A stretch of DNA of 64,000 nucleotides from Gracilaria domingensis. Its lineage: Eukaryota > Rhodophyta > Florideophyceae > Gracilariales > Gracilariaceae. The position numbers and the translations under genes are program-made. The stretch spans positions 515,755-579,754 of the forward strand of contig VCMS01000012.1 in assembly GCA_022539475.1 (NCBI GenBank). Direction: 5' to 3'. The notes under the pieces are model-generated. The model was not told the origin of the DNA, did not search any database, and saw only the letters and a list, made by a program, of their open reading frames with translations. This document shows positions 34,733 through 45,889 of the stretch, piece by piece. How positions within the stretch are numbered: the stretch's first letter is position 1; the number at the start of each line of letters is the position of its first letter.

Positions 34733-36283
34733 GGTTGCCGTGAAAATGGATGGATACCATGTTGGTAACAAACGTCGTGCGATGGAAATTGAGCCCATAC
34801 CACCTTGGCCCAAGGTGGGATGTCCACCGCATTGACGGTTCAACCAGCTAGCGCCGTGAGGACACCGATTTTCGGAACGAAGGCTCATGCCTGAGGAATT
34901 TTCATCCAGCTCGCTGGTAACGCCATCATGGCCACACCATGAGCACGGTTTTTCCCCTCGAAAGGGTGCACGTTTTCCGTGTGCATCACATTTATATACC
35001 GGTTTGGACACCGTTGTCATGTATTCGCCGAAGACGGAGTGGTACACCACGTTATCCAACCTATGTTGGTCATCTTCCTTCGCGAAGCACGAAGCCCTGC
35101 ACATACTCTTGTGGTCTCTGGGGTACCTTCAACATGCGTTGTAACCGTTCCCCAGTGGTCTCTGGTTCTTGCTTGCGATATCCGATATCGGATATATGCC
35201 CTCTACTGTACTGCATTGAGGTATTCCCCGGAAATCCGGTATGTCGACGAGCGCATTTCCGTCTCATTAACAGGTTGGCACCAGTATTCTGGAGACATGT
35301 TGAAACTCTTTCGCGAAGAAATATTCCGAATGTCTCTGATAAGTTCGGAGTTATGGCATTTTTTCGGTTCGCGATTCTGTTTTTAGAACGGCTTTTGCGA
35401 ACTGAAATGGGTTTGGATTACCCACTTAGTGGTGCTCGATACCAAAGATCTTGGTAGCCAATAAAAGCTCTGCCTCTCATGAGTTCTTCAATGCCTTTGG
35501 TTTGTTCGCAGCTTTGCTGGTTCAAAAGTTATCGCGCTTCGGATGTATCGTACAGTAACTACGCCGATTTCGGAAGGTAACGCCGTTCGAGGCGGGAGTA
35601 CCTGCGAGTAGGGAGCCACTGGGCACCGTTCTGTGACTCTTTCCGATAGACGGGCAGCCATTACCTGGCTGTACCACTTCGCAGTGGAGATTCGTGACTC
35701 AATGAGAGAGCATCTGAGCATATCTTTTATCTCCACCATGGAGCGTCTTGGAACTTTTCCAATCACCACACGGAGTGGTAGGCGGACCTGAAGCTCAGGA
35801 GAAACACCTTGTCAAGGGATCATATCGCTGTCCGTGGATGTGAGGAGGCGAGGAACCCGCACTGGCTGGAGTGCAGTAGGTCGGGAGGTTTTCGCGCACC
35901 GCTTTTCCGGATGATTCGGAACTTTGAAGAGGTGGCTGAGCTCATTACAAATGGCCTCCGAAGAGAATGAAATAACCATTTTGAGACGCGACTGTGAACG
36001 GGAATGTCCTGGAAGACGCGACGAAGGTCTTGACGAACACCGAGTGCTTCGGGTCGGATCAACCAGTCGTTGTTCTCTCCGGTACGGAGTCTAGCGCCGC
36101 TTAGCGGGAAGGCGCACATGCAGGCTTGTGCTGATGGCCAAGAGATGGTTCTGAGCTCTACAAAAGCAGGTCGTACGTCATTGACGGGAGAAGACGAAGG
36201 AAATACCGGAGAACCGGAGAGCGCTGAACTTATATCTTCTTGGCTCGCCTCAATCCTGCCCTCATCGAGGTTGTATTGCCGCC
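34733..36283. other. Long untranslated region between pol and the 3' LTR
   Basis: About 1.55 kb without a recognised domain. The largest frame is antisense (36314-35820, 164 codons) and has no clear motif. Sense frames at 34939-35457 are short and Arg/Cys-rich. It could be an extended 3' UTR or a captured fragment. Confidence 0.5.
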
Positions 36284-36295
36284 TAAGGAGGCGGA
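36284..36295 (+). promoter_or_regulatory. Polypurine tract
   Basis: AAGGAGGCGGA lies directly before the 3' LTR and would prime plus-strand synthesis. The position and purine content fit well. Confidence 0.6.
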
Positions 36296-36297
36296 TA

Positions 36298-37044
36298 TGT
36301 AGTGCAACGCTCACCTATGAGTAATTTGCCTGGACTTAGTCATAATTCCCGTTCACGGGTTTGCCTGGTACACATCAGTATATGACTAGTAGTAAGTAGT
36401 GGTTGCCATCGAGATGGTTGGACACGTGGGGCACGGTGGAGCTGATCGGAGGTTGGCCACTACACGTGGGCGTTTGCCACAATTGGTGGGATATTTAGTT
36501 GATATTACTTACTAAATTTAGTGAGGACACTACTTAGTGCGACCGCGTGGACGCCGTCGCACCAGTAAAGTTCCCCAACCAGGGTGATCCTACTTCAAGG
36601 ATCTTGGCTCTAGCGACTCTCGCCTCCGGCGGTGCACAACTCCTTATCGGAGGAAATCTCCGTTGTCACGCTGCGGCTATCCACCCTACGTCTCCGCAGA
36701 ACCCAAATTTGGGAGTGTTTCACCTTAGTTTTTTGTGTTCGACCCTGTATAGGGAATACCCCGGCGATACCCCGGCGATACGCCGTACCTCTCTTGTCTC
36801 TTTACCTTTCCCTCTCTTTCCCTTTCCCCACTCTGGTTTCGTCCCTCTTTCAAGGCTGCTACACTCAGGTGTGAGTCACACTTCTCTGCTCAACTCTAAA
36901 CGCTCCGTCGTGACGGTTTGGCCCCGGTCTTACACCCGGCTAGTCGTGCCATTCCAGAGAGGGTCTGTTCTCTGGGTTGCTCTCAGTAGAGAAAGATCCT
37001 GAATGTCTTCGTGGTGCTTTCCTGCTTTCAGGCATTGCATTACA
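36298..37044 (+). repeat. 3' LTR
   Basis: It starts TGTAGTGCAACGC and ends TGCATTACA. It matches the 5' LTR apart from scattered substitutions and an in-place duplication of a 12-bp ACCCCGGCGAT-type unit near 36760-36783. Confidence 0.92.
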
Positions 37045-37260
37045 TTATGGTTTTGCCTTAATTTGCGCCAAGTGCAAATTCTGACTAAACCTGGCTAGAA
37101 CGGTGGACTTCTGCATTCGCCATGATTTTTCATAACCCGGGTTCCTAATAAAACGAGAGTTTCCGAACAGGGTACTCGAATGGTGATATCAGAGCGGCAT
37201 CTCTTCCTCGTAGGAACGAAGGAAAGTAACGGGGGCGACGTAGAGACTTGCTCACGTACA
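37045..37260 (+). other. Possible remnant of another LTR end and primer site
   Basis: AATAAAA near 37149 is followed at 37181-37198 by TGGTGATATCAGAGCGGC, which resembles the TGGTATCAGAGC primer site (initiator-Met tRNA) of many copia elements with two extra bases. No copia coding sequence is seen nearby. Confidence 0.25.
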
Positions 37261-37839
37261 AGGCGTGGACACTAAACCGAAAACTGGGAGATCACCAAAA
37301 CAGCGCAAGTCTACTATTGGAATCTTATGCCTTTCGAAAATTCTTGAACCCTTGAGATTGAATCGAAAAGGGTTGTAATTAATGGGACCCTTGATCTCCT
37401 CTATGTGCAATTCTTCACCAGAAGGCCCATAGTTGTATCCATAGCTTTTGATACAGAAGGATACGGCAACGATGTTCCCGCACAACACATGTTTCCACTC
37501 TTGAAGCAAAGAACAAGAAATTTCCTTCCTTAAACAACGAGAAAAGAATTTCTCATCTCTGGACACTTTCTCTATCTAAAGTAAGAAGAGAGAAACACTC
37601 CTCGCATGAGGCTGCTTCACATACCGATCGATTATTGAAGAACCGCCCAACTACACTTCGAATATGACTGTAGTATAGTGCGCCCGATCGGTGGGAGCTC
37701 TACTCGACCAACTGGTGACGTCACCTGTCTCTGAGCACGGGTGTCTACTGTATCACGCGGGAAGCGTATGCATACGTATGGCAAGGACTAATTAGTTTAT
37801 TTTTATTAATTTAGAATTAATATTTGCTAGTTAGTATAG

Positions 37840-38290
37840 ATATGTGGCCGGGGTGGCGCACCACAAGTGCACCTCCCGGTGGCCCACGTGGCACTAGGCC
37901 CGTGAGAGCCGGAGGGGCGCTCGGGGGTACTAGACCCCCGAGGCTCCACTATCCCACACCAGATGGTAAAGTCAAGCACCAACTAGACTAGTTCGACACC
38001 AGTTTGGTTCTACAGTCACCAATTGGTAAGTCTAGTCGTCCTCTGTTAGTTTTGCTGACCTCGCGGGTTATACGAGCCGGCCACACACCAGTACAGGCGT
38101 ATTCACTCCTTGGTCACCGTGCACTATAGGCAATGGTGGGTGCTGCCGACCTATTAGGTGTCACGCGTTTCAACCCTCCGCCGGGTCGAGCCCACGCAGG
38201 GCTTCCCACTCACAGCTCGCACCCACCGGTTATACCACAATGACCCGCAACTGGCGGCTGTCCAATAGCGCTAGTTGAACTCATGAAGGT
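37840..38290. other. GC-rich structured block with a perfect hairpin
   Basis: An abrupt GC-rich block in AT-rich surroundings contains CTCGGGGGT-ACTAG-ACCCCCGAG at 37920-37942, a perfect 9-bp stem with a 5-nt loop, followed by ACTAGACTAGT and several short complementary words. No coding frame is evident. It might encode a structured RNA or be the end of a mobile element. Confidence 0.5.
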
Positions 38291-39400
38291 TTATAACAGA
38301 AGAGCTCTCGAGAAGGGGATCGAAGGCATAGATAACGAGATTTCATCGTAGTTGCCACACGTCTGGTTTGCCACAAAAAAGTCGACAATGAGTATTTTGC
38401 GACGCTCCAAGCCCTCACGTGGCCCGAATCCCTGAAGCGCGTATCTCAAACTTCCCGATTACGACGGCCATTGACGAGACTAAACAAATTAACGCCATAA
38501 ATAAATAGTAATTAAATTCTAAACTTATTGGGTTATTAATAATTTTATCGTATATTGAACTTTCTCGCAAAAATATTGTGGACATGATTCATGTACAAAA
38601 TATACAAATTTTGAACAGAAGCTTGCTGCTTCACAACCAAATGGTGCCGTCGAATCGATTGCTCGCAAAATCGACTAGAAATCCTGATTGAAGAGAGGAA
38701 AGGAGAATGATATCCTGGAATCACTGGTTATTGCCCAAAAATTTATGCATAGCGTTGTCCCCGGACGTGGTATTGTTGAACTATCAAAGGGTACCCCTAT
38801 AAGAAATTTCTTCAAAGTTGTGAACGTAACTTGAAGGCGATCAGATGTTGCAGATCCTGATATTACATTTATTAAGCCTTCTGCGCGACATCCAGTTTGG
38901 CAAGGGGCATAGTAATTTATTAATTTTTTCAGTTTTGTGAATATCATATGAGGGAGTTCTAAAGTTGTTCTCATTGTATGGTAGGCTGTTGTGAGTGCGT
39001 TGAAACACTTGCTTTATCCTTTCCTACTCCTCTTACACTCACAGCAAATTCCCGTTTGACACCCTAATTGAGGTCATAGGAGGCGATTTTAATCCTCCAT
39101 CCCAGCACATAGTGCGCTCCTATTTTTGGAAAACCTTCCAATTTACATCCCCGCGTGATCCGCAAACGGCAAAAACTTCTTATACGGTACGGTCTGGGGC
39201 AAAAGGCAATTCTCAGAACATCCACTGGTAACGACGACCGTTAGTTTTCGTTTCAAGGTGTGCCTACCTCCCCTCACTAGGCTACAGGATTTCGTTCATG
39301 TCATTGACGAAGACCTCACTACCATCGAGGTTGGAACCAATCGCAACTTGTTACTATCGTGCAAACGAAGTTTCCCTCTACGTGGAGTTAAGGCTTGGCA
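38291..39400. other. AT-rich intergenic, no recognised gene
   Basis: Only one short antisense frame (38974-38675, 100 codons) without motifs. Confidence 0.4.
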
Positions 39401-39406
39401 CAGTGG

Positions 39407-39760
39407 ATGACTCGTAATGTACGTGAGCTTTGTGAGCGAAAGCTGTGTGGCTCGTTCTTTGTGTACACCTTACTACCCAATGAAAGTAGCGGATTCTTAT
39501 CCAGTACTGTGGCCATGGGTGTGTACGCCACAGTAACTGATCATGTCATATGCGGATTTATCGGTAGGAGAAGACATCGGGGACTGTACTATGAGTATGT
39601 AGGTCCTTTGAATGGCATGGAATCGTCGCAATGTAGGACGTTTTTCATGACAATTGGGATTAGCCTTGCGCTGCCAAGTACGTTTGCCGTACGATTTGGG
39701 GCCCACGAAGAGTATGATGTGTTTAGTGCAGCGTCTGCTGCACAACGGGCCACGAGATAA
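39407..39760 (+). CDS. Unidentified 117-codon frame
   Basis: ATG 39407 opens a frame with balanced composition (RNVRELCERKLCGSFFVYTL, then GVYATVTDHVICGFIG). No family is recognised. Similar lengths arise by chance in this window, so this is a weak call. Confidence 0.15.
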   Translation: MTRNVRELCERKLCGSFFVYTLLPNESSGFLSSTVAMGVYATVTDHVICGFIGRRRHRGLYYEYVGPLNGMESSQCRTFFMTIGISLALPSTFAVRFGAHEEYDVFSAASAAQRATR

Positions 39761-41102
39761 GCGTGGAGCACTGGTAGTGAGGGAAGGATTACCCTTTGGG
39801 GGAGTATTCGATAAGGAAATCGGCTTGAGGGTGCTTGAGGTTTACCACGGTAAGCTCTGCCCGGCAAGAGATGATTAAATGCACCTCACACGGGCAGTAG
39901 CCACGTGTCGAAAATAATAAACTATCTACCTATAAGCGGCGTCCCGAAGGGCCACACGACAACTGTCACAACCCAACACGCGTGGGACCCCAAGAGGCAC
40001 CGTGTGCATACTAAGTAAATAAACTACTACTATGCACCCGTCAGGGCGGTACCTTTCACTGCATTAAACACTCTACTTCTTAAGCCTGGCCTCCTCCCGA
40101 GGCGCTCAAACATCCCCATTCGGAGAGCGACCGCGATTGCAGTCCTCACTGAACAACAACTTCCATTCCACCAAGATCCCATTTGGTTGACCATCGTACG
40201 CAACGCAACGCGTGAGAGAGCGTCGCGAACTACCCGTGATAGGAGGACAACCAATCTAGCGAGCAAATCGGCGAACTACGTTCTGCCTCCTCGTTCCCAA
40301 TTGGGTGATAAACAAGCGCACGAGTACTGCAGCTGACCGACACCGCGAAGAGCTGGCCATTGGAGTTCCAAAATACCCAGGGGGCGCGGTCGCCTCAGAT
40401 CAAAGACGTCCCATTGGGTTGGCCAGAGAAGGTGAAGGGATCGTCCCGATGGGGAGGCTCATGCCGGCGGATACCGCGCCCGATTTCCTCACGTGGTGTG
40501 AAATTTCGCAGCGTGTCGTTCAATTCCCGGGTAGAACACCGCGACGATTGGCAGCGCGCTTCATAATTTATAAGCCGCCGCAATCTCTATCGGCAAATAT
40601 GTAGCCCGTTGAGCGATTACGGCGCCTCAGCAAGCGGAGGTGCTTCCCAATGGGCGAGTTCACAGCGCGCGAGCCCGACGCACCAGAGATTTTGGATAGA
40701 TCATGCGTGCTGCTCGTCGGGCAATCGCCAAAACTTAGGGCGGGCAACGGCGCGCTACGACGTCACTGGCCATTACTTGGGCCGCACCTAACCCATCATG
40801 GTCACCGACCTTCGCAACATGGCGCTCCGTGCGTTCGTGTGCCAGACTTCTCGTGCGGTAGAACTTTAACGGCCGCGTCCTCTATTGACGCTACTTCGAC
40901 CGCGGATGCCAACAGACACGCACACCACACCATTTGGGTATATGAGCCGGTCCCGCGACAGGTCGCCACTCACCAGTCTGCGTTGTAGAAGAAGAGCCTG
41001 TGCGGGTTGAACGCGTTGCCGCATCATCGTCTACCGTCGCTCCGCGGCCAACGAATGCGATGTTCGATCTCGCTGCGCAGATTCCGCGCATCGTTGCAAC
41101 TC

Positions 41103-42386
41103 TCACGGGCGGGGCGGGACCATCGAATGCACCCCCTTTGCCTGGGACAATGGGAACTTGTTCTGGCATTCCTCTGGAGCCGCCAGAGCAGCACCCACCT
41201 CAGGACTGAGTGCACCACCTGGTGCTTGCTCGATGGCGGCGATCGACCCAATACTGTACGCGACAACGGGCGCAGGCGGGGCTGCAGCTGCTCTACCCCC
41301 AGCAGGGCCTCCATGCGCAGCTGCGCTCGGTGCGGCAGCGGAACCCACGGAGATTACAGCTGGAACTGGATCGGCATTGGCGATATCTGGGCTAGTGGCA
41401 GGCACATCCGCCACGCCTGGATCTCTCACAGGGATAGCCACGTCTGGAACCAGAGTAGCAGGACCCAATGACTGGATGAGGACATCTTCTTCGTACTTTT
41501 CCACGCCGACCGGACCTAGCGTGGGACCAGAATTAACTGGAATAGACGGACCCGGTGGGGGCGCTTTGGAGTTCTCCAAGCACGTGCTAACGAACCTAAC
41601 TTCCAAAAGCCCGGAATCCTTGGATTTCGCGTGTTCCGAGTTCGGCACCCTCTCCCGAACGAGACGATACGGCGGCATATTCGCGTACTTTTTACCTATG
41701 TTCTTCCCTGCAGGGTGTCGGGGCATATCGTGGTACGCGTCGGCCTCGTAATCGCTCCAGAAGAACCCCGATTTCTGGAACCAGTCGGTGCGGCAGACGT
41801 CGTCCAGCAGATTGCGAACGTCCGCGAGAGCATAGTTGGACCCACGCAATATGTTCCGGACCCCAAGGGCGCGCGCGTAGCAGTTGACCGCGGCTGGAAA
41901 CTGAAACAACCCACCCTTCGGGCTCTGTAGATTTTCGTCGGGGTACAAGGCGGGGATCTTCATGCTTTCTACCAACGGGGCATAATGGGCGTAGAGGCGA
42001 CTAATGATGTCTGCCATTCGGTGCTGATAAGCAAGTTCTTCCCAACAACGGGCAAACCCCATATCGGGCCGAAAGTTTCCAGTATGGACCGTGCGGATGT
42101 CCTTTGCAAGATTGATGGCCATATGACCGCAACGGGCCCGCCACGACTCCACGTTATTACGGCGATTCTTCTGCGAGAATCCTTGATAGGTCCAAAAACT
42201 TTCGAAGCGCCGCGCGTCGAAGTAGATGGACCCCTTGCGAACGTAAATGTCAACCGCACACGAAATAGCGACGTGTCTTGCGCCGACTTGTACCCTTGCG
42301 GGAGCCGTGTTATGATCGAATTCCTTCCTCGGATTCAGCCAGTGGGGCTGTGAAGCAGTATCCACTGGGCTGTGAGTCGACGCCAT
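41103..42386 (-). CDS. Intact 427-residue protein of unknown family
   Basis: This is the longest undamaged frame in the window: ATG at 42386-42384, stop at 41103, with the frame open about 20 codons further upstream. Residues 1-260 or so look globular, with many Trp, Tyr, Arg and His (FESFWTYQGFSQKNRRN, WEELAYQHRMADIISRLYAH, FFWSDYEADAYHDMPRHP). Residues 290-427 are Ala/Pro/Gly-rich and disordered (SAAAPSAAAHGGPAGGRAAA). No catalytic or zinc motif is visible. A globular N-terminus with a low-complexity tail would suit a Gag-like or DNA-binding transposon protein, but that is a guess. A second frame overlaps its 3' end (41169-40891), so the original protein may have been longer. Its survival among decayed genes suggests it is young or selected. 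Confidence 0.6.
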   Translation of the reverse strand: MASTHSPVDTASQPHWLNPRKEFDHNTAPARVQVGARHVAISCAVDIYVRKGSIYFDARRFESFWTYQGFSQKNRRNNVESWRARCGHMAINLAKDIRTVHTGNFRPDMGFARCWEELAYQHRMADIISRLYAHYAPLVESMKIPALYPDENLQSPKGGLFQFPAAVNCYARALGVRNILRGSNYALADVRNLLDDVCRTDWFQKSGFFWSDYEADAYHDMPRHPAGKNIGKKYANMPPYRLVRERVPNSEHAKSKDSGLLEVRFVSTCLENSKAPPPGPSIPVNSGPTLGPVGVEKYEEDVLIQSLGPATLVPDVAIPVRDPGVADVPATSPDIANADPVPAVISVGSAAAPSAAAHGGPAGGRAAAAPPAPVVAYSIGSIAAIEQAPGGALSPEVGAALAAPEECQNKFPLSQAKGVHSMVPPRP

Positions 42387-42854
42387 TGTCGCAAAGTGAG
42401 CCCTGCTTGGGTCTCTTCCCCTTCTTGAAGTGCACTTGGACTCCAAGCGTCAAGAGTTCCCGGCCGGGTGAGCCGGAGCAACCTTAGTAGCACGCGCGCG
42501 GGTGCATGGCGCTGCGGGAATGCCCGCGGCACATGCCCACAAGGCGGCGGGGTGCACATTACGCGAGGCGGGCAAATAGGTATGTCCTGGATAGGCGAAT
42601 AGGCCAAAACCGGCTGATTTCCCAGTGGGTTACTTGCCAGGATAATCAAAGAATCCGTGCCGGAAATTACCATCCCAAATGGGGTCGAGAGCTGCGATTC
42701 ATTGCGTTGCCTGGATCTCGGAAACGCCGGATTTCAACGGCTCGCAATGCCCGACTGGGGTGCGCTGCACATCAAAATATATAAGATTTTTGGTCGTGCC
42801 AAACCGCGTCCTGACGGGCAATACTGTATACCCAATCGGCTACTGACTGGCGTA

Positions 42855-43010
42855 GGCCATGTGGCGTTTGGCACGCTTGCAACGGCGCATAGCGGCGCGG
42901 GCGCCAGTGCATGGCGTGTGCGTGTCCCACGTGGCTGATACGCGCCTGCAACGGCGCGTGCCTGTTCTACGTGGCCCACCCGTGCATGCAACGGCGCATA
43001 CCAACAATGC
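42855..43010. repeat. Degenerate GCAACGGCGCA repeats
   Basis: TGCAACGGCGCAT-type words occur at about 42878, 42948 and 42987, each preceded or followed by a TACGTGGC-like word. They lie just upstream of the 427-codon gene and could be part of its promoter or of a terminal repeat region. Confidence 0.55.
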
Positions 43011-43263
43011 CGCGGACAGCGAAGAGAGTGCGCAATCCTGAAAAGGTCAGCCGCTCGGTACTCCGGGCGTTCTAAGTCATCCTAGATTTTCCCAAAGGGT
43101 TCCAAACTCCTCTGAAAGCGTCGCGCAGCATCTCAAAGGCCTTAACCCATAACGATTTTGAACGAGGGCTATCCCGCCGGGAAACTATATGGCCGCCATG
43201 GCCAGGAGAAGACGATGATTAAACTTTTCTTACCCGAACAGGGAGAAATATTCCAAAATCCTT

Positions 43264-43380
43264 GGGCAGTGCTGGTGCTCCTCTGAGTGGCCCATAGGGC
43301 ATGATGCTTATGAAACGGTTTGGGCAGTGCTGGTGCGCCTCTTAGGGGCCCATATAGCATGATGCTAATGAAGCGGTTCG
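43264..43380. repeat. 58-bp tandem duplication
   Basis: Two adjacent copies begin GGGCAGTGCTGGTG and end ATGAARCGGTT, with a few substitutions. Confidence 0.9.
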
Positions 43381-44460
43381 GAGCAGATTCATGAAGCATA
43401 GAAGTAATGAGCTCTTCATGGTACGTGCATCCGCATGGTACGCGTTGGGAGTTAAATAAAAGTTGTAGTAAGGATTCTCTGGAATTTGGCCAAGTTTTCA
43501 GAGACCAAATCAGCCTTCAATGCAATTAAACTTGGTAGAAGGAGCACGACAGTTAAGATCTGAAGCGTTTGGTAAGAGTTCAGGGCTTCTGATGCATTGA
43601 GCAAGGCATTAACGATGTTCGGAAACTCTTTGAGTTGAGATGCGATTGAGGGGCGTTAGTGTAGAAGAATTTGTTGGTAGTAATTAGTGTAGAATGCAGC
43701 GAGATACCGCTGAGAAGATGAAAGGAATGCAGGGGGACACTGGGCAAGGTGTGGTGGATTGAGTTAAAAACGTTACAATTAAAAACGGGAAAATGTAATT
43801 AAAAAAGGCGAGAAGTAGCTAAAACGCGATAAAGAATGGGCTGTAGCGACGAAACGAGTGCGATTTGGGGGCTGAAATTGAACCAAGAGGTAGATGGGTT
43901 AGTTTTCTTTCGATTGCATATGGCAAACAGGTCGTCGATGACGGAAGGGGACGGGGGTTTTCGGGGGTTTATACTGTGGTTTAAGGTGAGATTTGTTATT
44001 TGAGGCAGTCTGAGGGTTTGGACAGGTGGTATGAGCGTGTGTACCGATGTTTTTGGAGGTATTTAGGACCGTAGTGAGATTGATAATAACCCTGATATCA
44101 GGTGGAAGGAGCCAATATCTAATGGGGAGTTGGTGAGGTAGAGTATGTGCTTTGCGTGAAGAGGGAGGCGAACGGATCAGTCTTTAAGGGTACTCAGCAC
44201 GGCGTTGTTGTTCCAGTTATCAACGGAGTGCATTAGAGAGAATCTCGGCTTCATAGGGGTTCTTGGGCCTATACTATAGGTTAAGGGATTTTTGTGTCTA
44301 ATGGAAAAGAGCGTTTTATGAGAAATTAGGTTCAAGGTCTAAGGAGAAGAAAAGGGGATTTTGGGATTTGAAAGGGGCGTTTGAGGGGGGGAAAGAATGG
44401 AGGATTAGGTGGACTTGGTGGACTTGAAGGTTCTATAGTATAGAAGGTTTAAGGGGATTT
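43381..44460. other. Purine-rich intergenic, no recognised gene
   Basis: G/A-rich sequence leading into the minisatellite. No frame of note. Confidence 0.4.
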
Positions 44461-44464
44461 AGGG

Positions 44465-44790
44465 GATCAGAGGATTCAGAGGTTTCAGCTGTTTCAAAGG
44501 ATTCATCGGTTTTAGAGGATTCAGAGGTTTCAGAGGTTTCAGAGGTTCCAGAGGTTTCAGAGGTTCCAGAGGTTTCAGAGGTTCCAGAGGTTGCAGAAGT
44601 TCCAGAGGATTCAGCGGTTTCAATGGATTCAGCGGTTTCAATGGATTCAGCGGTTTCAGCGGGTTCAGCGGGTTCAGCGGGTTCAACGGGTTCAGTGGGT
44701 TTAGCGGGTTCAGCGGGTTCAGTGGGTTCAGCGGGTTCAGCGGGTTCAGCGGATTCAATAGATTCAAAGGATTCAAAGGAGTTTGCTGGA
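44465..44790. repeat. 9-bp minisatellite (GGTTCAGCG / GGTTTCAGA variants)
   Basis: About 35 imperfect 9-bp units run without interruption. The left part is mainly AGGTTTCAG and AGGTTCCAG, the right part GGTTCAGCG. Because the unit is three codons long, every frame is open: the minus strand encodes repeated Pro-Leu-Asn and the plus strand Ser-Ala-Gly-like triplets. I treat this as a repeat, not a gene. Confidence 0.95.
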
Positions 44791-44889
44791 TCGGAGGTTT
44801 TATAAGGCTCTTCAGCCTTTTAACGGATCCAAAGGTTTCATAGTTTACCTCTCCAGATTATAAAGACAATCGTTTTGCGTATATGCACA

Positions 44890-45600
44890 AGTTGGTTCGA
44901 GTTCAGGTAAGGACCAAAATCCAGGACGTTGTCCTGCATTTACAACAATTCGGGGTGGAATTATGGTGATGAACGATATGCATGACGCTATCCTGGAATC
45001 GAAACATTGCGAGGTCGAAATGTGAAGAGTAACAAAATGCAGGACGCTGTCCTGATTCGGAACATTCGGAGTGGTGAGTTTAGTAATGGTCAAAATCTAA
45101 GACGCCATCCTGGATTCACCACATTCCGAGGTGCAGTTTTGGTGAGAATCAAAATCCAGGACGCTGTCCTGGATTCTGTCCTGGATTGTGTCCGGGGTTC
45201 TTGCACCTGAAAACTCGGGGAGTGTCTAAATCCGGGACGCTGTCCTGGATTCCGTCCTAGAAAGGTGTATTAGCTGTATACTTGTCACTGTCGAACACGT
45301 GTATACGCCAAGTGGCAACGTGTATTTGTTGTACACCACTTTGGCAACGTGTATTATCGCTCTGCCCAGTTGAAAACATTCCGAGGTGGTAGTATGATGA
45401 GTAACAAAATGCAAGACGCCGTCCTGAATTCATTACCTTCCGTGGGAGAAGATTAATGAGGGTTGCCACCTTCCGAGGGGCAAATATGGAGAGTGTCAAA
45501 ATCCAGGCCACTGTCCAGGATTCCAACAACATTTCAAGGCGAAAATTTGGGGGCAATCAAAATCCAGGACGCTGTCCTGGAGAATCCGTCCTGGATTGGG
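44890..45600. repeat. Array of palindrome-containing repeats, locus 1
   Basis: About nine units share AAAATCCAGGACGCTGTCCTGGATTC with variations, usually followed by ACATTCCGAGGTG. The core CCAGGAC-GCT-GTCCTGG is a palindrome with a 3-base centre. Compensating changes occur in some arms (GGGACGCTGTCC). A separate ~105-bp word ending GGCAACGTGTATTAT at about 45262-45365 is repeated at 45675-45780. Confidence 0.85.
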
Positions 45601-45889
45601 TTGTTGGTTCTTGCATTTATTAGACAAGTTGGAATTGGAGCAATGCCGCAGACGGATAATGAAAGCGTCAAATCTGGAAAGGTGTATGAACTGTGTACTT
45701 GTCTATGTTGGCCACGTGTATGTGACAGTGGCCACGTGTGTTTGTTGTATACCACGATGGCAACGTGTATTATCTGGAAGTGGTTTATATACCAAGTTTC
45801 CCGTAAATTGTCCTAGATTCTAAAACGTCGAACAGTTTTAGGGTAAAATCGTCCTGGAAAAGGAATAAGGAATTGATATAAAAAGAACG

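Larger units (their letters stand above)
25816..37044 (+). mobile_element. Chromovirus-type Ty3/gypsy LTR retrotransposon, defective
   Basis: Two direct repeats of about 740 bp bracket gag, protease, RT, RNase H, integrase and a chromodomain in Ty3/gypsy order (integrase after RNase H). The LTRs differ at scattered positions and by a 12-bp duplication in the 3' copy, so insertion is not very recent. A candidate primer site follows the 5' LTR and a purine tract precedes the 3' LTR. I see no convincing target-site duplication: GGTTG lies left of 25816, and TTATG follows 37044. Coding parts are broken by stops at 27885, 29111, 30690 and 32665, by several frameshifts and by a nested insertion. 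At 11.2 kb it is long for the family, partly because of the nested insert and about 1.5 kb of non-coding DNA before the 3' LTR. Confidence 0.95.

Noticed and set aside
35820-36314. Antisense gene at the 3' end of the gypsy element
   Set aside because: No motif, overlaps the polypurine tract and the LTR start, and lacks a clear ATG; kept only as a note.
44459-44776. Open frame encoding Pro-Leu-Asn repeats as a protein gene
   Set aside because: It is the translation of a 9-bp minisatellite; all frames are open.
44890-45600. CRISPR array
   Set aside because: Units are imperfect and vary in length, there is no constant-length spacer set, and the genome is eukaryotic.
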